Below are positions 36,348-48,000 of a stretch of DNA of 64,000 bases, one piece after another. The stretch spans positions 310,001-374,000 of the forward strand of contig JAFCMP010000034.1 in NCBI GenBank assembly GCA_017506865.1, given 5' to 3'. Within the stretch, counting starts at the first letter, position 1. Every line of letters begins with the position of its first letter. Source of the DNA: Tribonema minus (taxonomy: Eukaryota; Sar; Xanthophyceae; Tribonematales; Tribonemataceae). The position numbers and the translations under genes were made by a program. The notes beneath the pieces are model-generated. The model was given only the letters and a program-made list of their open reading frames with translations, made no database searches and was not told where the DNA came from.

Positions 36348-37040
36348 CTGCGCCATCAGCCAGCGGCTAGGGAGTCTGGATCCGTGTCGGTGTCGATGTC
36401 AACGGCGCAGACAGACAATGCAACGCATCGCATGAGCCGGCAGTGCCGCCGCCGCGTGAGCAACACTCCGCCCGCCGGAATTACACGGGGCTTGAGCAGT
36501 GCAGCACGCACCACACCCCGCCCTGTTGCGGTTTTAGTGCCGCTGCAGCAGCGGTGGCGACTTTAGTCGCACGCGCTTTATAGCAGCCCATCGCATCAGG
36601 ACAGACGCCGCCGCACAGCAAGTACCTGGCACCAGGCAACGTCCGTGTATGCTTCGATAAGTGTGTGCAAACAGCACCGGCGCAGCTCACGAGCATTGGC
36701 GAAAGGAGACCCACTGCTGCGCTTGGCTGGCTCATAAACTGACACTGGTGCTCAGCACAAGCAGGAGCTACGCTGCTACAGCAGTCGCGGCAGACGGCGC
36801 CATTTGGCTAAAGCTGAGCGGTGTGGAGTACTCAAGTTCAAGCAGCACAGCACTGCTCTTGACTCGCAATCTCCTCACAGATATGGCAGTAGCCAAGGCA
36901 GCTGGCACCCACTGGCACCGTGCATCTTCTTCTTAAACCACATGCTAGGAAGTGCTGGTGGCCTTGGCAAACCGAGTGCATGTACAAAGCACTGTACATA
37001 GTGTGTGCATACATCCCCTATCCGGCTAGGCAGATTTTTT

Positions 37041-37129
37041 TGTGTACGCCTTTCAGTGTGTATGCATTGTAATGTGATGGATTCCAGTGTACGCCTTTCA
37101 GGCTGCTGGATGCATTGTAGTGTGATGTG
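37041..37129. repeat. ~45-bp tandem duplication
   Basis: GTGTACGCCTTTCAG...ATGCATTGTARTGTGATG occurs twice in tandem, at 37042 and 37087, with a diverged middle. Confidence 0.75.
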
Positions 37130-37514
37130 CGGGTCTTGTTCCTTGCTGCCTTGTGCATGTGATCACATGTACATATTTCATAGCGCAAAGTGTAGAGGCG
37201 GTCAAATGCCTCGCACTGGCGCTCCAGACAAGAATGCAGAAGTCATCTATTTGTGAACTCCGTGGCCGCCAACGTAACGACACAGCTCAAACTGCATTCA
37301 TGGACACAACAGCAGAATACCAGCATCGGCCCCGTCATGTCGGGTGCTCACTCAGTGCAGTCCCAGCGCAAAGGTAGTGCGTTGATTGCAGTTGCCCAAG
37401 ACAACAAAATCAACTTAAGTATAGAAGCCGTGCCGCACAGATCTTGGTCGCCAATGGAAGATGCTGCAACAGTGCGGTGCCAAACGCGAACAGCATGACA
37501 TGACAACCTGCAAC

Positions 37515-37631
37515 TGCAGCAAGTTTGCTGTTGTCTGTACCATGCAATTGCTATCCTAAGTGCATGGTTATTCGAGTGCAGCAAGTTCGCTGTTGTCTGT
37601 GCCATACAAGCAATCGCGATCTTGAGCGCAT
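37515..37631. repeat. 62-bp tandem duplication
   Basis: Two copies starting TGCAGCAAGTTYGCTGTTGT at 37515 and 37577, with several substitutions. Confidence 0.75.
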
Positions 37632-38621
37632 GATGAAATGCATGGGGCCCTTGGGATGATCGCCCCATTGCACCCAATTCACGTCGATTGCGCACAGCAG
37701 CAGGCGGAGGTATGTCACTGTAGCGCGGCATGTCCCCAATGTGTCCATCCCATGTGTGCGCACTCCCTAGTGTTTGTCTGAGTTTGATGCAGGCTGGAGG
37801 CAGCATGTGGTGTGCCACAGGGTGCAAGTGTGTGGTCATGCGGGGAGCAGTGAGTATTCTAGTGGCTTTCTACGCCCCACACTTGTCCCTCCTGTTGAAA
37901 CTGACAAAAGCCCTCGGAGCTACGCAGCTGCTGCATACATTGGGAGTACAGGAGCACAATGACACAAATTCGGCACAATGGCTGCCATGAGGGTAGTGTA
38001 AATGAATTGCCGGGCAGTAGCCCACCATTCCCAGTCAGCCTTGTGCGCCGATGTGCATCAGCGCTAGGCATCAGATGGTATATTCTGCAGTGCGCAGTGA
38101 TGCAGGCTGGGACTGTGCGTTGTACGGGAGGTGTACTCCTGTGCATGGCGCCCGTAAGTGACGGCAGTAGCCAATGCATGGCAGCACTTCAACCTCCCTT
38201 GACGCAGCGCGCTGTGCAGTTCATCGGCCAGCGATGGCAGAGCCGTGGTCTGGGGCGAGCGCACTGCCACAAGTCGTCTCGGCTTCAACATGCTCTCTTG
38301 CATGTGCTGTCATAGGCGACGGCAGTGACGCCGACCAAGCCTCTTTGCTGCACAGGCCCTGCACGCGGCTGAAGCAACGCGCAGCACAGCATCTCATCTC
38401 ATGGCACGCTGCCACACACCGCGCTGCGCGACACAGATCGTGCGCTGTTGGCCAGCTGCGGGGGCTGTATGCAGGTCTTTTCTCCGCGCGGCGCGGCGCG
38501 GCGCTGGTCTTGCGGCGATCGCCACCCGTCTAGCTCGCGCGGCACGCCGCTGCTCGTGCGTGTGCGCCTTGGCGCAGCGCAAGCGCACTTGCGTGCGCAG
38601 CGCAGCACAACCTCCCGCTGC

Positions 38622-41600
38622 TCAGCGCCGTGTCGTCCTGCTCTTCACGCGGGGCGGCGATGGCACGGATGCGTCCGACAGGTCCTCCTCTGAACTGCCG
38701 GATGCGTCGCCGTCGCTGCTTTCTGCCTCGCTCTCGGAGCTGGAGGCCTTCTTGGCGCGCTTGCGCGGTGCGGCGGCGGCGGCGGCGCCGCTGCTGCTGC
38801 TGCCGCGCTTGCCGGCGCCGTTCTGCTGGCGGCTGCCGCTCTTCGGTGGCGCTTTGCGCTTGTTGACTGCGCAAACAAGAAGAAAGTGGGGCAGGTGTGA
38901 CCGAGTCTGTCAGCATGCTCATGCCCAGTCTGCTGATGCCCTTTTCACAAACGCAGTGGTCATGAACAGCTGCTCGCAGCGTGCTGCACACAATGCACTG
39001 ATGGTGGCGTACTCATTTCAAGGACTCCATCATGCATCTTTGGCAGTGAATGTGTTTTTTTTTACTGTGCATCACAGTGTGCGTCCAGGTCCCTCCCAGC
39101 GGTGATGCGGCATTTGAGGCCAGGTGTGTCAGCTGCATGCGCACACAGTGCCCCTCTGCAATGCACGCAAAGGCCAGTTACAAGAATAGGTTCAAAGCTG
39201 TAGCTGACAGACAGCAGGCACGTACGTTCTTACACGAAAACCGCTCTGCACAGTGTGGCATCCGCGCTGTACGCCCGCGTACCTGCAGCGGATTTCTTTG
39301 CCGGCTCGGCTGCCCGCCCCCGCCCGCTCTTGGGCGCCGAGCCTGCCCCCTCATCCGTGTCCATCGCATCAGAGGCGTCCGGCTCCGCTTCGCTCGCTGA
39401 GGCTTCAGAGCTGTGATCGTCAGCGGACTCATCGTCTGAGGGCAATGCCGCGCGTCCGCGCTTGGGCGCGCCCGCCGCCTTTGTCGTGGCTGATGTCTGC
39501 GCCTTCGGGACCGTTTTCTTCAGCGACTTGGTCGCGCCGCCGCCGCTGCTTCTGCCGCCGCTGCTGCTGCTGCCCTTCGCCGCTGCCGCCGCTGTCCGTC
39601 CCTTCGGCGCCCCCTTGGCAGCCTTTGGCGGAATGGCGACAGAACGCGCGCGGGCTTTGCTCTTGCTGAGCAGTGCTGCTGGTGCGCGCCGTGCCTTTGG
39701 CTTCTCTTCCTCCTCCTCCTCCTCCTCCTCCTCCTCCTCTTGCTCCGACTCCTCCGCCCCCTCCTCCTCCTCAGAGGGCGCCTGCTCTTCGCCCGACGAC
39801 TCGCTCGCGCGCTTGCGCTTCGCCTGCGCGGCGCGCCCGCCGCCGCCTGTCCTGCTGCCGTCCTTCCCCGCCGCCGCCTTCCGTGCGTTCGTCGCCCCTG
39901 CGGCGGCAGCCGCACCGCCGCCGCCGGCAGGCTTGCCAGCCCGCCCTCTGCTCTCCGCTGCCGCGCCCCGCTTCGCCTTTGGCTTTTCCTGCTCGGATGA
40001 TGAAGATTCTGACTCACTCTGCTCCGACGCGGTCTGCATGGCGCCCTCGGAAGACGCATCCGTACGAGCGGAGCTTTGCTTGGCGGCGCCCGCCGCCGCG
40101 GCAGCGCGGCGCGGCTGGCGTGCTGGCGCCGCGGCCGCCACGCGCTGGTGCTTCTCTCGCACAGCATCCTGACCCTTGCCCTTGGACGCCTGCCCCCTCC
40201 CGTCATCCTCCCCGGAAGAAACGGAGACCACGTCGTCAGCGTCCTCCTCCGAGTCCATTTCCTTTTTGACAGATCTGCCCGCGCCGCTGGCCGCCCGTCC
40301 ACCCCCAGCGGCCGCCTTCTTTCGAGGAGCGTCGGCAGCTGACCGGCCTTTGTTCTTGGGAGCCGCAGCGGCCGCCTCCCTCTTGACCGCGGCCGCCTCT
40401 TTCTTGACCACCGGCGCAGCAGCGCCGGCATCAGCGCACTTCTCGCAGTACCAATCCCCCTCCGGCAGGTCCGCGAGCGGCGGCTCCAAGCAGTACAGGT
40501 GGAACTCGCGCCCGCAAGGCCCGTCGCACAGGAGCGTCTGGTCCGGATCCTCATCCACGCCGCACAGCACGCAGCCCTCCTCGACTGCCCCCTCCTGCGC
40601 CAGAAACAGCGGCGCGTCGCCGGCTGCCGCCGCCGCGGCGCACTCAAGCGCCACCGCCGGCTTGGAATCCTCCACCGCCGGCTTGGAATCCTTCTCCGCC
40701 GGCGCGTGCTCGTCCGCGGCCATGAGCTCCGGAGCGATGAGGTCGGCGGCCGCTGGCGTCAGCAGCAGGCCCACCACCTGCCCGGCGCGCACGCCCATGG
40801 CCGCTTCGAGCGTTTCGTCCTTGACGGCGGAGCCGGGCTGCGCGGCGCCGGGCGTCCCGGAGGGCGTGGCGGCGGCTGCCTGACGCCTGCCCCTGCGGGG
40901 CGTCGCCGCCGCTGCGCCGTCCGGCGACGCGGCCGGCTGCGGCTCGCTCTTCACGTCCGGTTCCTCATCATCGGACATGTCGTAACGCGACTTGGGGCGC
41001 CGCGGTGTGGCGCCTGGCTCCGCCTTGACGCCCCCCAGCGGGTCCGATCGCTCAATGGCGCGCACCTGGGCGGAGGGGAGGGCGCGGTCAAGGGCTTAGC
41101 AAACGCAGGCATGCCCCGGCAAAAAGATGATTTTCGGTACCGAAAAGCACTACACGGGGGGGGGCAGGCTGCTGCACATGGACCAGAGGTCACAATTCAC
41201 AGTACCGGGGCTGCTTAACCTTCAGAGAGGCTGTATGCCAGTGTCCCGGGGAGAGGGTACCAAACACATCTGCTGCGGCCGGCGTACTGCGGCGCAGTGA
41301 CTCACAGCACATCGCACTGCACAGCTGATACCAGCCCTGCCAGCAGCTGTGTATGACTCACATTGCATCTTCCCGCTCGACATACACGTTACAGTCACAA
41401 ACCACATGGGCCGAGCTCAATGATGATTACTGGTACTTTGAGTTGAACTTGTACTTCAAGTTGAGCTAGACTCACCACGCGCAGCCGCTTGTGCGTCCCC
41501 TTGGAGATGTGGCCATGATCCTCCGCCTCCTTCAGTATCTGCTCAATGCGCCCCCACACCGGCAGCACTGCGCCCGCCAGCATTGCGTGGTACTGGTACC

Positions 41601-44600
41601 TGTACAGGAAGTGCAGAGAGTTGAAGAGAGAGTTGAACAGGAAGTGAGCAGTGCGCAGTAAATCAACGTTGAAAAACATTTCCATTTCTGGTCGACCGAT
41701 GCACAGAGCCCATATGCCTTGCCCCATCCCGTTGCTGGCAGTCACCGCATGCCGCCCTTAGCCCGGGGTGGCCCTCCTCTTGCTCCCACGGCTTTCCAGC
41801 CATGATCGCTGCCTGAGCTCTCAAACAGCAGATCAATCACTTCGCAACTGGCCTTCAGAGCGGCGATCCAGCGGAACGATGGCGCCCCCCATTATCTGGC
41901 CTGACGCGGTGCAGTCTCCTCCCCCGGCGGATTCTTCAACCGCACCCCCCTCCCTGCACCAGTCAAACCTGCCTACTCAGAGGGGGGGTTCCACGCATGT
42001 GTGCATGACATCCGTCGCTGCGACGCCCCGAAGCTCACCTAGTGCTGCCCTCGAGGCGGCCCGCGGCAGCGTAGTCCTCCTCCCAGTACGAGCGCGCCTC
42101 TTCCGCGCTCACGCGCTTGTATAGTCTGAGGGAGGGGAGGAGGGGGGGAGAGGGGGGGGGGGGGGGGGGCATGCATGTGACTACAGGCCAAACAAGGCAT
42201 GCAGTGAGCAAGCAGTGCTCGTAGCGGCTGCGGGAATGTGGTGGCTCAAATTGCGCAGGGAAGGCAACAAAACTATATGTATACTTTAAAGTACGTTGCG
42301 TATTTGGATCTGAGGCCCCAGGCAGCCAGTCCTGTTGCAAAGACCAACCACTGACATCTCACACTCTGCACGCTGCAGTCGGCGGCGTGAGCACCGCCGC
42401 TGCGCAGCAGCGTCCCCTCCAGCAGTTCAAAAACCATGTCCTTCTGCGCAGGCACAACTGCGCTGCGCACACACACACACCACCAGTTCCACGCAAGAGC
42501 TACTCGTCAACTACACCACACTACGCAAGGCGGTGACTCTCCAACTTCAGCCCTAAGCAAAGGGCATGCGCTCACCCAATCAGGCTCGGCCGCGCGTAGT
42601 CCGCGGGGCCCGTGGCGGGGCGCACGATGCGCACGCGCGTGGAGCGCCCCGCGACCTCCCCCTCCTTCTCCTGCGCCAGCAGGCAGCGGTGCTTCACCCC
42701 CCCCCACCCCGGGAACGGGCGCTGCGAGAGCCAGAAGCTGTCGGCCTTGCGGCCGCGCTCGCCGCCGCCGCCGCGCACGGGGGCGCCGAGGGGGGCGTCG
42801 AGCGCGCGCGCCTGCGCGAGCGCCTCCTCAAAGGGGACCCCCCTGTCCACGGTGATGTTGTAGATGAGGGTGGGGAGGGTGGGGGCGGCGGCGGCGAGGG
42901 CCGCACGCTCGTCGGGCGTCGCGAGCGTGCCCGGCGCGGGGTGCGCGAGGGGGGTGTGGTGCACCGCCACGGGGTCGCCCTCGAAGGTGAGGACGCGCCC
43001 CTTGATCTCGCGTATGCCCTGCGGTGAGGGGGGGGGGGGGGGCGCGCGGGGGGGGCGGGGGGGGGTGAGGCAATAGATGTAGGCGGCAGCGTGGGGTATC
43101 GCAGCGGCGCCAGCAGGTATAGCAATGGAGTCATTGTGAAGCTCTCGCCGCCAGTTGAGGAACTGGCGATCATCGAAGTGTGACCTCAAGTGGAAGTTCG
43201 CAAAAGCGCTGCTGGCATGTGCACCATCTACTTGGCACTGCGAGCGGTCAGCTCCACAACTGACAATGCTGCAGAGGCAATATCTGCACAAAGCTGGCAT
43301 GTGAGTAGCATGCTGTCTTTGAGGCAACACCACAACAGCACGCCTAATGGGCATGGACTGGTGTCACAGTCAATGCCTCTCTCAACATGCGTTCACCAAA
43401 AACAATGCTTGGTGCGGCACTGCGCCATTGTGTTTAAAATGACTGCAGGGTGAAAAGTGGTGGACATGAGCATGCATGGCCAAATGGCTCTCTAAGCTGA
43501 AAGCATCCATCTTGCAGCTGACAGCATTGCGTGTACTGTACCCAAGTCCATCCGTCATACAGCGAATTCCACGCAGCCTGCACTAGCTTTGAGCATTTTG
43601 TTATTGCCATCGTCCACGGACGCACATGGCTTGACCCCACTGACTTCAACTGTGGCTTTCAAACTTCAACTGTGGCATGGCATCAAGACTACACACCACT
43701 TCGCCCATCATGTGCCCGCGTTGCAGTACGCGGAAAGCACGGCAGTACCGATACCGGGACAGCGCACGCAGTGTTCGCGCTGGTCGGCGTGCCTGCGCTG
43801 CTCACGTCAACAGCTTCCACAATTGGACCATCATGTAACCACCATATTCGGTGCTTCGCATCAGATTTTGTGCTACGATATCAAGACTACAGTTGAAAGT
43901 GACACGTTCAGCGCAGGTGACCTGACGACAGCATTCGGTACAGTTTTGCGACGATGCACTGCAATGCATGCATATATGTATGTACAAAGGGTATTACCCA
44001 GTGCTGAGCGATGATGAACTGTGTGCTGATACCTACCTCATCGTAGGAGCCCTCGGCGCGCGCTATGGCGACGTATGCGTCCAGCAACGAGCTAAACCGT
44101 CCAAACAGGTACTCCTGCTTCTTGAGCTGCGCAAAGCGAGAGACAGCGGACGCCGCGCGGATTAGCACACTTGCGCTGTACATAGTGCAGTACAGATGTA
44201 CTGTACACAGAGTGTACCGAGGCGAGCAGATTAGGGTACACTTAATAGCTGGCACTTCTGGGCAGCCGCAGCCGTGCACCAGTCAGCGATCTGCCATAGA
44301 AATGCGCGATGGGGCTGCGACGGCAGGCGCATTGGAGAGTCATCAGCTGCCGCTGAACAGCTCATGCTTCTTCAACAATCATAGGCCGTTGAGCAAAGCA
44401 CAACAAGATCGGAGACATGACGACATGTGAGCCTGGGGTGAGCACAGCTGGAAGCGGTGTGACGTGACGAGGCTGACGTCACAGCGATGTCGCAACACAC
44501 CGCAGCGATGCATGCGCGCTCATGCATCACCCAGGCTTGATGGCAGTGCGCACCACACATGCGTGTTGTATGTGTTTTGAACGCTGCTGGACGTCTGCGA

Positions 44601-45000
44601 GATGAGCGCCATCGAATGCACGACGCCGTTGCGCTGAACCTGCAGACCGTTACAGATGTCAATGTAGTGGGCGCAGGGCTGTAGAAAGAGCGGTTCCTGA
44701 TCTGCATCTGGCTGCCAGTCGCCCGCTAGTCAAGGTCGTGGTTGAAGATGTGATGAGCTATGATCGAGGCTATATCCTCAGTACGCATGCATAAAATCCT
44801 GCCGCCTGCATATAGCGTGCATTATGTATGCCAACGTGGAAATAAGGACACTCTGAGAGCACAGCGTCAGCAACAACAGCCAAAGCCCAAAGTTTATCGT
44901 TGCTACCTGCACCATCATGCACTACTGCCTCAGCCATGCGCCTGTCCAATCCGCACAGTACCCGCGCCTGGCCTCGATACAGACCCTCTACCAACCCACC

Positions 45001-45044
<44 letters not shown>

Positions 45045-45045
45045 C

Positions 45046-45076
<31 letters not shown>

Positions 45077-48000
45077 GCTCGCTCTCGCGCTCGCGCGCGC
45101 GACTCACCTCCAGCCCCAGCAGGCGGTTCAAGAAGCGCGGCACGCTGTCGCGCTTGGCCGCCTCCTTCGGCGGGTCGACGCCCACCTCCTGCAGCCAGCG
45201 CGACAGCGCCTCCGCGGGCGCGCAGCCGGCGCGCTCGCCGCACGCGTCTGGCAGCGGCGGCAGCGCGCCCGCGCTCGGCGGCGGCGCGCGCGAGGCGCCC
45301 GCAAAGAGCTCCGCGTACAGCGCGGCGAGGGCGGAGCTGCCGTAGCGCGTGTCGATGTTGAAGGTCGCGAGGCCCATGCCGCCGGCGCCGGCGCGCCTGT
45401 CGCCCTGGGGGGATGGGGGAGGGGGAGAAGGAGGGGCGGGGGGGGGGCGGGGGGCTTGTCAGCAGTGCAGTGAAGAGTGATTTGGGAGCAGCAAGAAGGG
45501 GCCACGTGTAGCATAGGACGGCGCATTGTGATGGCGAGGTGCTGCACATCGCTTCGCCACCACGCGCGCTCATCGTAGTGTCATCCCGCAGGAGTGATGA
45601 GCGATGCGCGCAAGCAGACACCGGTCACCGCAATGCAAATTAAAAGCGCTGCAGGAGGCCTGACAGTGATGCGGATTTGTCAGCGCCGCGTATCAAACAA
45701 TGACAATGAGTGCGTGCAGTGTCGTTCACGAACGAAGAAGACAGGTGTCGCCGCAACGTGCCACCAGCGCACGGAGCGAGCGCATCCGGCGCGATTATCT
45801 GCCAGGCGCACTCATGTGTGTGCGCTGTGCACAATTACAAGAATACAGTCGATGTGTGGACTCGTCGTCGACATCTGTGCATGCCGGGCGCCGTGCTGCA
45901 CCTGCCGCAGGCAGCGTAGACCATGGTCGTGCGCAGGACAGCGGCACAGCAGCGTCTGCGCGCAGGCACGCCGCACGCAGCCCCTCATGGCAAGGGCTGC
46001 CTACCCTTAGTTCAAGCTGCGCCGCGCAGGCGGCGTGGCGCCACTCTCTGCGGAATCAAGTGATCGAGTGACCCCCGCTCCAACCAGTTTTGCTGACTTA
46101 CATAGCGGTGCCGGTGCGGCCGTGACCCAAAGCGCTGACGCTGCAGGCGTTCTACTGCAGCGCGCTACTGTTGACATACAAAGTCGTCACTATACACATG
46201 CATACCTGCACCAGCGCGCCCAGCGACTCCAGGCGCTTGGCCACTGCCGCCGCGAACCGGCGCTCGCCTCCGATGCTGCTCACCAGCAGCTTGTAGAGTG
46301 GCGCGGAGCTTTGGTTGCTTCGGTGGCTGCGCAGGTGCCAAGGCGAGAATGCACAATCAAAAGCTGGAGTTGGACATTATGCACATTCAAAAGCTGGAGC
46401 TGGACATTACAATGATAGCTGGGTGACAAGAACACGCGGTGATGAACAGGCGGCAGGGAGGAACTGTCCCCACGCACCGCACAAGCATAACATCTTCATA
46501 TGCCAGATTGGCTGATGTCAGGTGTGTGTGCACGTCGCTACCAACGCATTTGTCCTGCAAGTACTCGTGTGGCCATGAAGGTGCCAGAGATTTGATTGCA
46601 CGACTGCGACATTTGAGACTGCAACTTCAAGTGGCGCAGGAACACGTCAAGAATTAGCTCCTGCCCGCGCATGTCAGCGCAATCACCCGGCAGATGCTTT
46701 GAAGGGTATGTACTTTTTATTGATTCTCGCTCAGGGCGCGAAAAAGCCCAGATGATTGGCATCTAGCTGTACGGAATCTACATGTCGTATGACAGTCTGA
46801 AAGTGTCGTAACGAATGTACTACCATGTATGCATGGCGTACGTACAGACGCGCCCCGCACAAGGCCACTGCGCGCTGCACCAGATGCTGCTCAAGTATGC
46901 GCATCAAGCGACTCGCGTACCTTCTGCCCAGCTGCTGTACGGCTCTATCGGCGGACCACGGCAGCTCCAGGGTGATGTGTACGCGCCTGAGGCGCACACC
47001 GAGGCGGTGCAGATGAGAGGTCAGCGCTGCTGCTGCGACGGGAGGACACCTTCAGCTGCTGCAATGGGCGCGCAGATTGCTGCAACGCTGCCATGTCGGT
47101 GAGCGATGTTTCGTGAAATGGCAATCAAAATTCAAAAACGGATGCTCATCCTTAGATGCAGATGCGAACAACTTAAGGCGACGCCCTCCTGTCAGCAAAG
47201 ACGAGGCATGCAGCGGGAAGCTGCAACGGCCGAGCATAGGACATTTTGCAACATGCGACAGACAGGAGGATGGCCAGCGCGATGTCAGCGTGCTGAAAAC
47301 CGTTGTTGCATTGGTCGTGCCAGAGCCGTAGGTGCTTACCTGCGCTGGTTCGGTGCACGCCTGTCAGCCTGTGAGCATGCAGCAAACAAGAAGCAGGTGG
47401 CAAAGGGAGTTGAGCGGCTGGCAGCAGCGGCAAGTTCTGCGCATTGTGGTGAACGTGGCGTAGTTTGGAGTATACATCAAGAGGTGCTACAAATGCAGCC
47501 TTCTGCATGACGTTACGCGCGCAGGCGATGTCCATCAATGGACTGCTTGTGACCTGAGCAAATGTTGGTGCAGTAGTCCGATCACCAGTGTCCTTTAGTT
47601 GCGGGTGCACGTCACTGCCAGGGCAAGCAGCATGCTGCTTTGGTGTCCCTCGACACCGCAGAGTGCAACGCGTTGTGCATGCCACCGCGCACCCGGTGGT
47701 GGCATACACGGTCGAGCGGTGTGTGAGGGCCTTGGAGTGATGGCTTTACCTGCAGTGAAATGCCAGCTGACGCGGCTTCGCTGATGATGGCCACCAGCTT
47801 CTCGCCGCGCATGAAGCAGTCGCGCTCGTGGATGTTCTGTCAGCGGGGAGTGCAGGGGAGGGCACGCAGCGCGCGCGCGCGCTTATGACGCTGCACAGCA
47901 CGTACGCGCAGATGATGCTGACGCCATCGCGGTCAATGGCAGATTGACACAAACAGCAGAAGGGCACAAGCATTCGTACTTCATTCACCGCATAGTGCTG

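Larger units (their letters stand above)
36348..38621. other. Intergenic, tail-to-tail; tandem repeats only
   Basis: Between the surface-protein gene and the SBNO gene, both ending here. Holds two short tandem duplications (37041-37129 and 37515-37631). No open frame shows a family signature and no RNA gene is visible. Confidence 0.6.

Noticed and set aside
47182-47196. ADRRA codons as the missing SBNO microexon
   Set aside because: No AG acceptor before it and a TAA three codons later; kept only as a lead in the findings.
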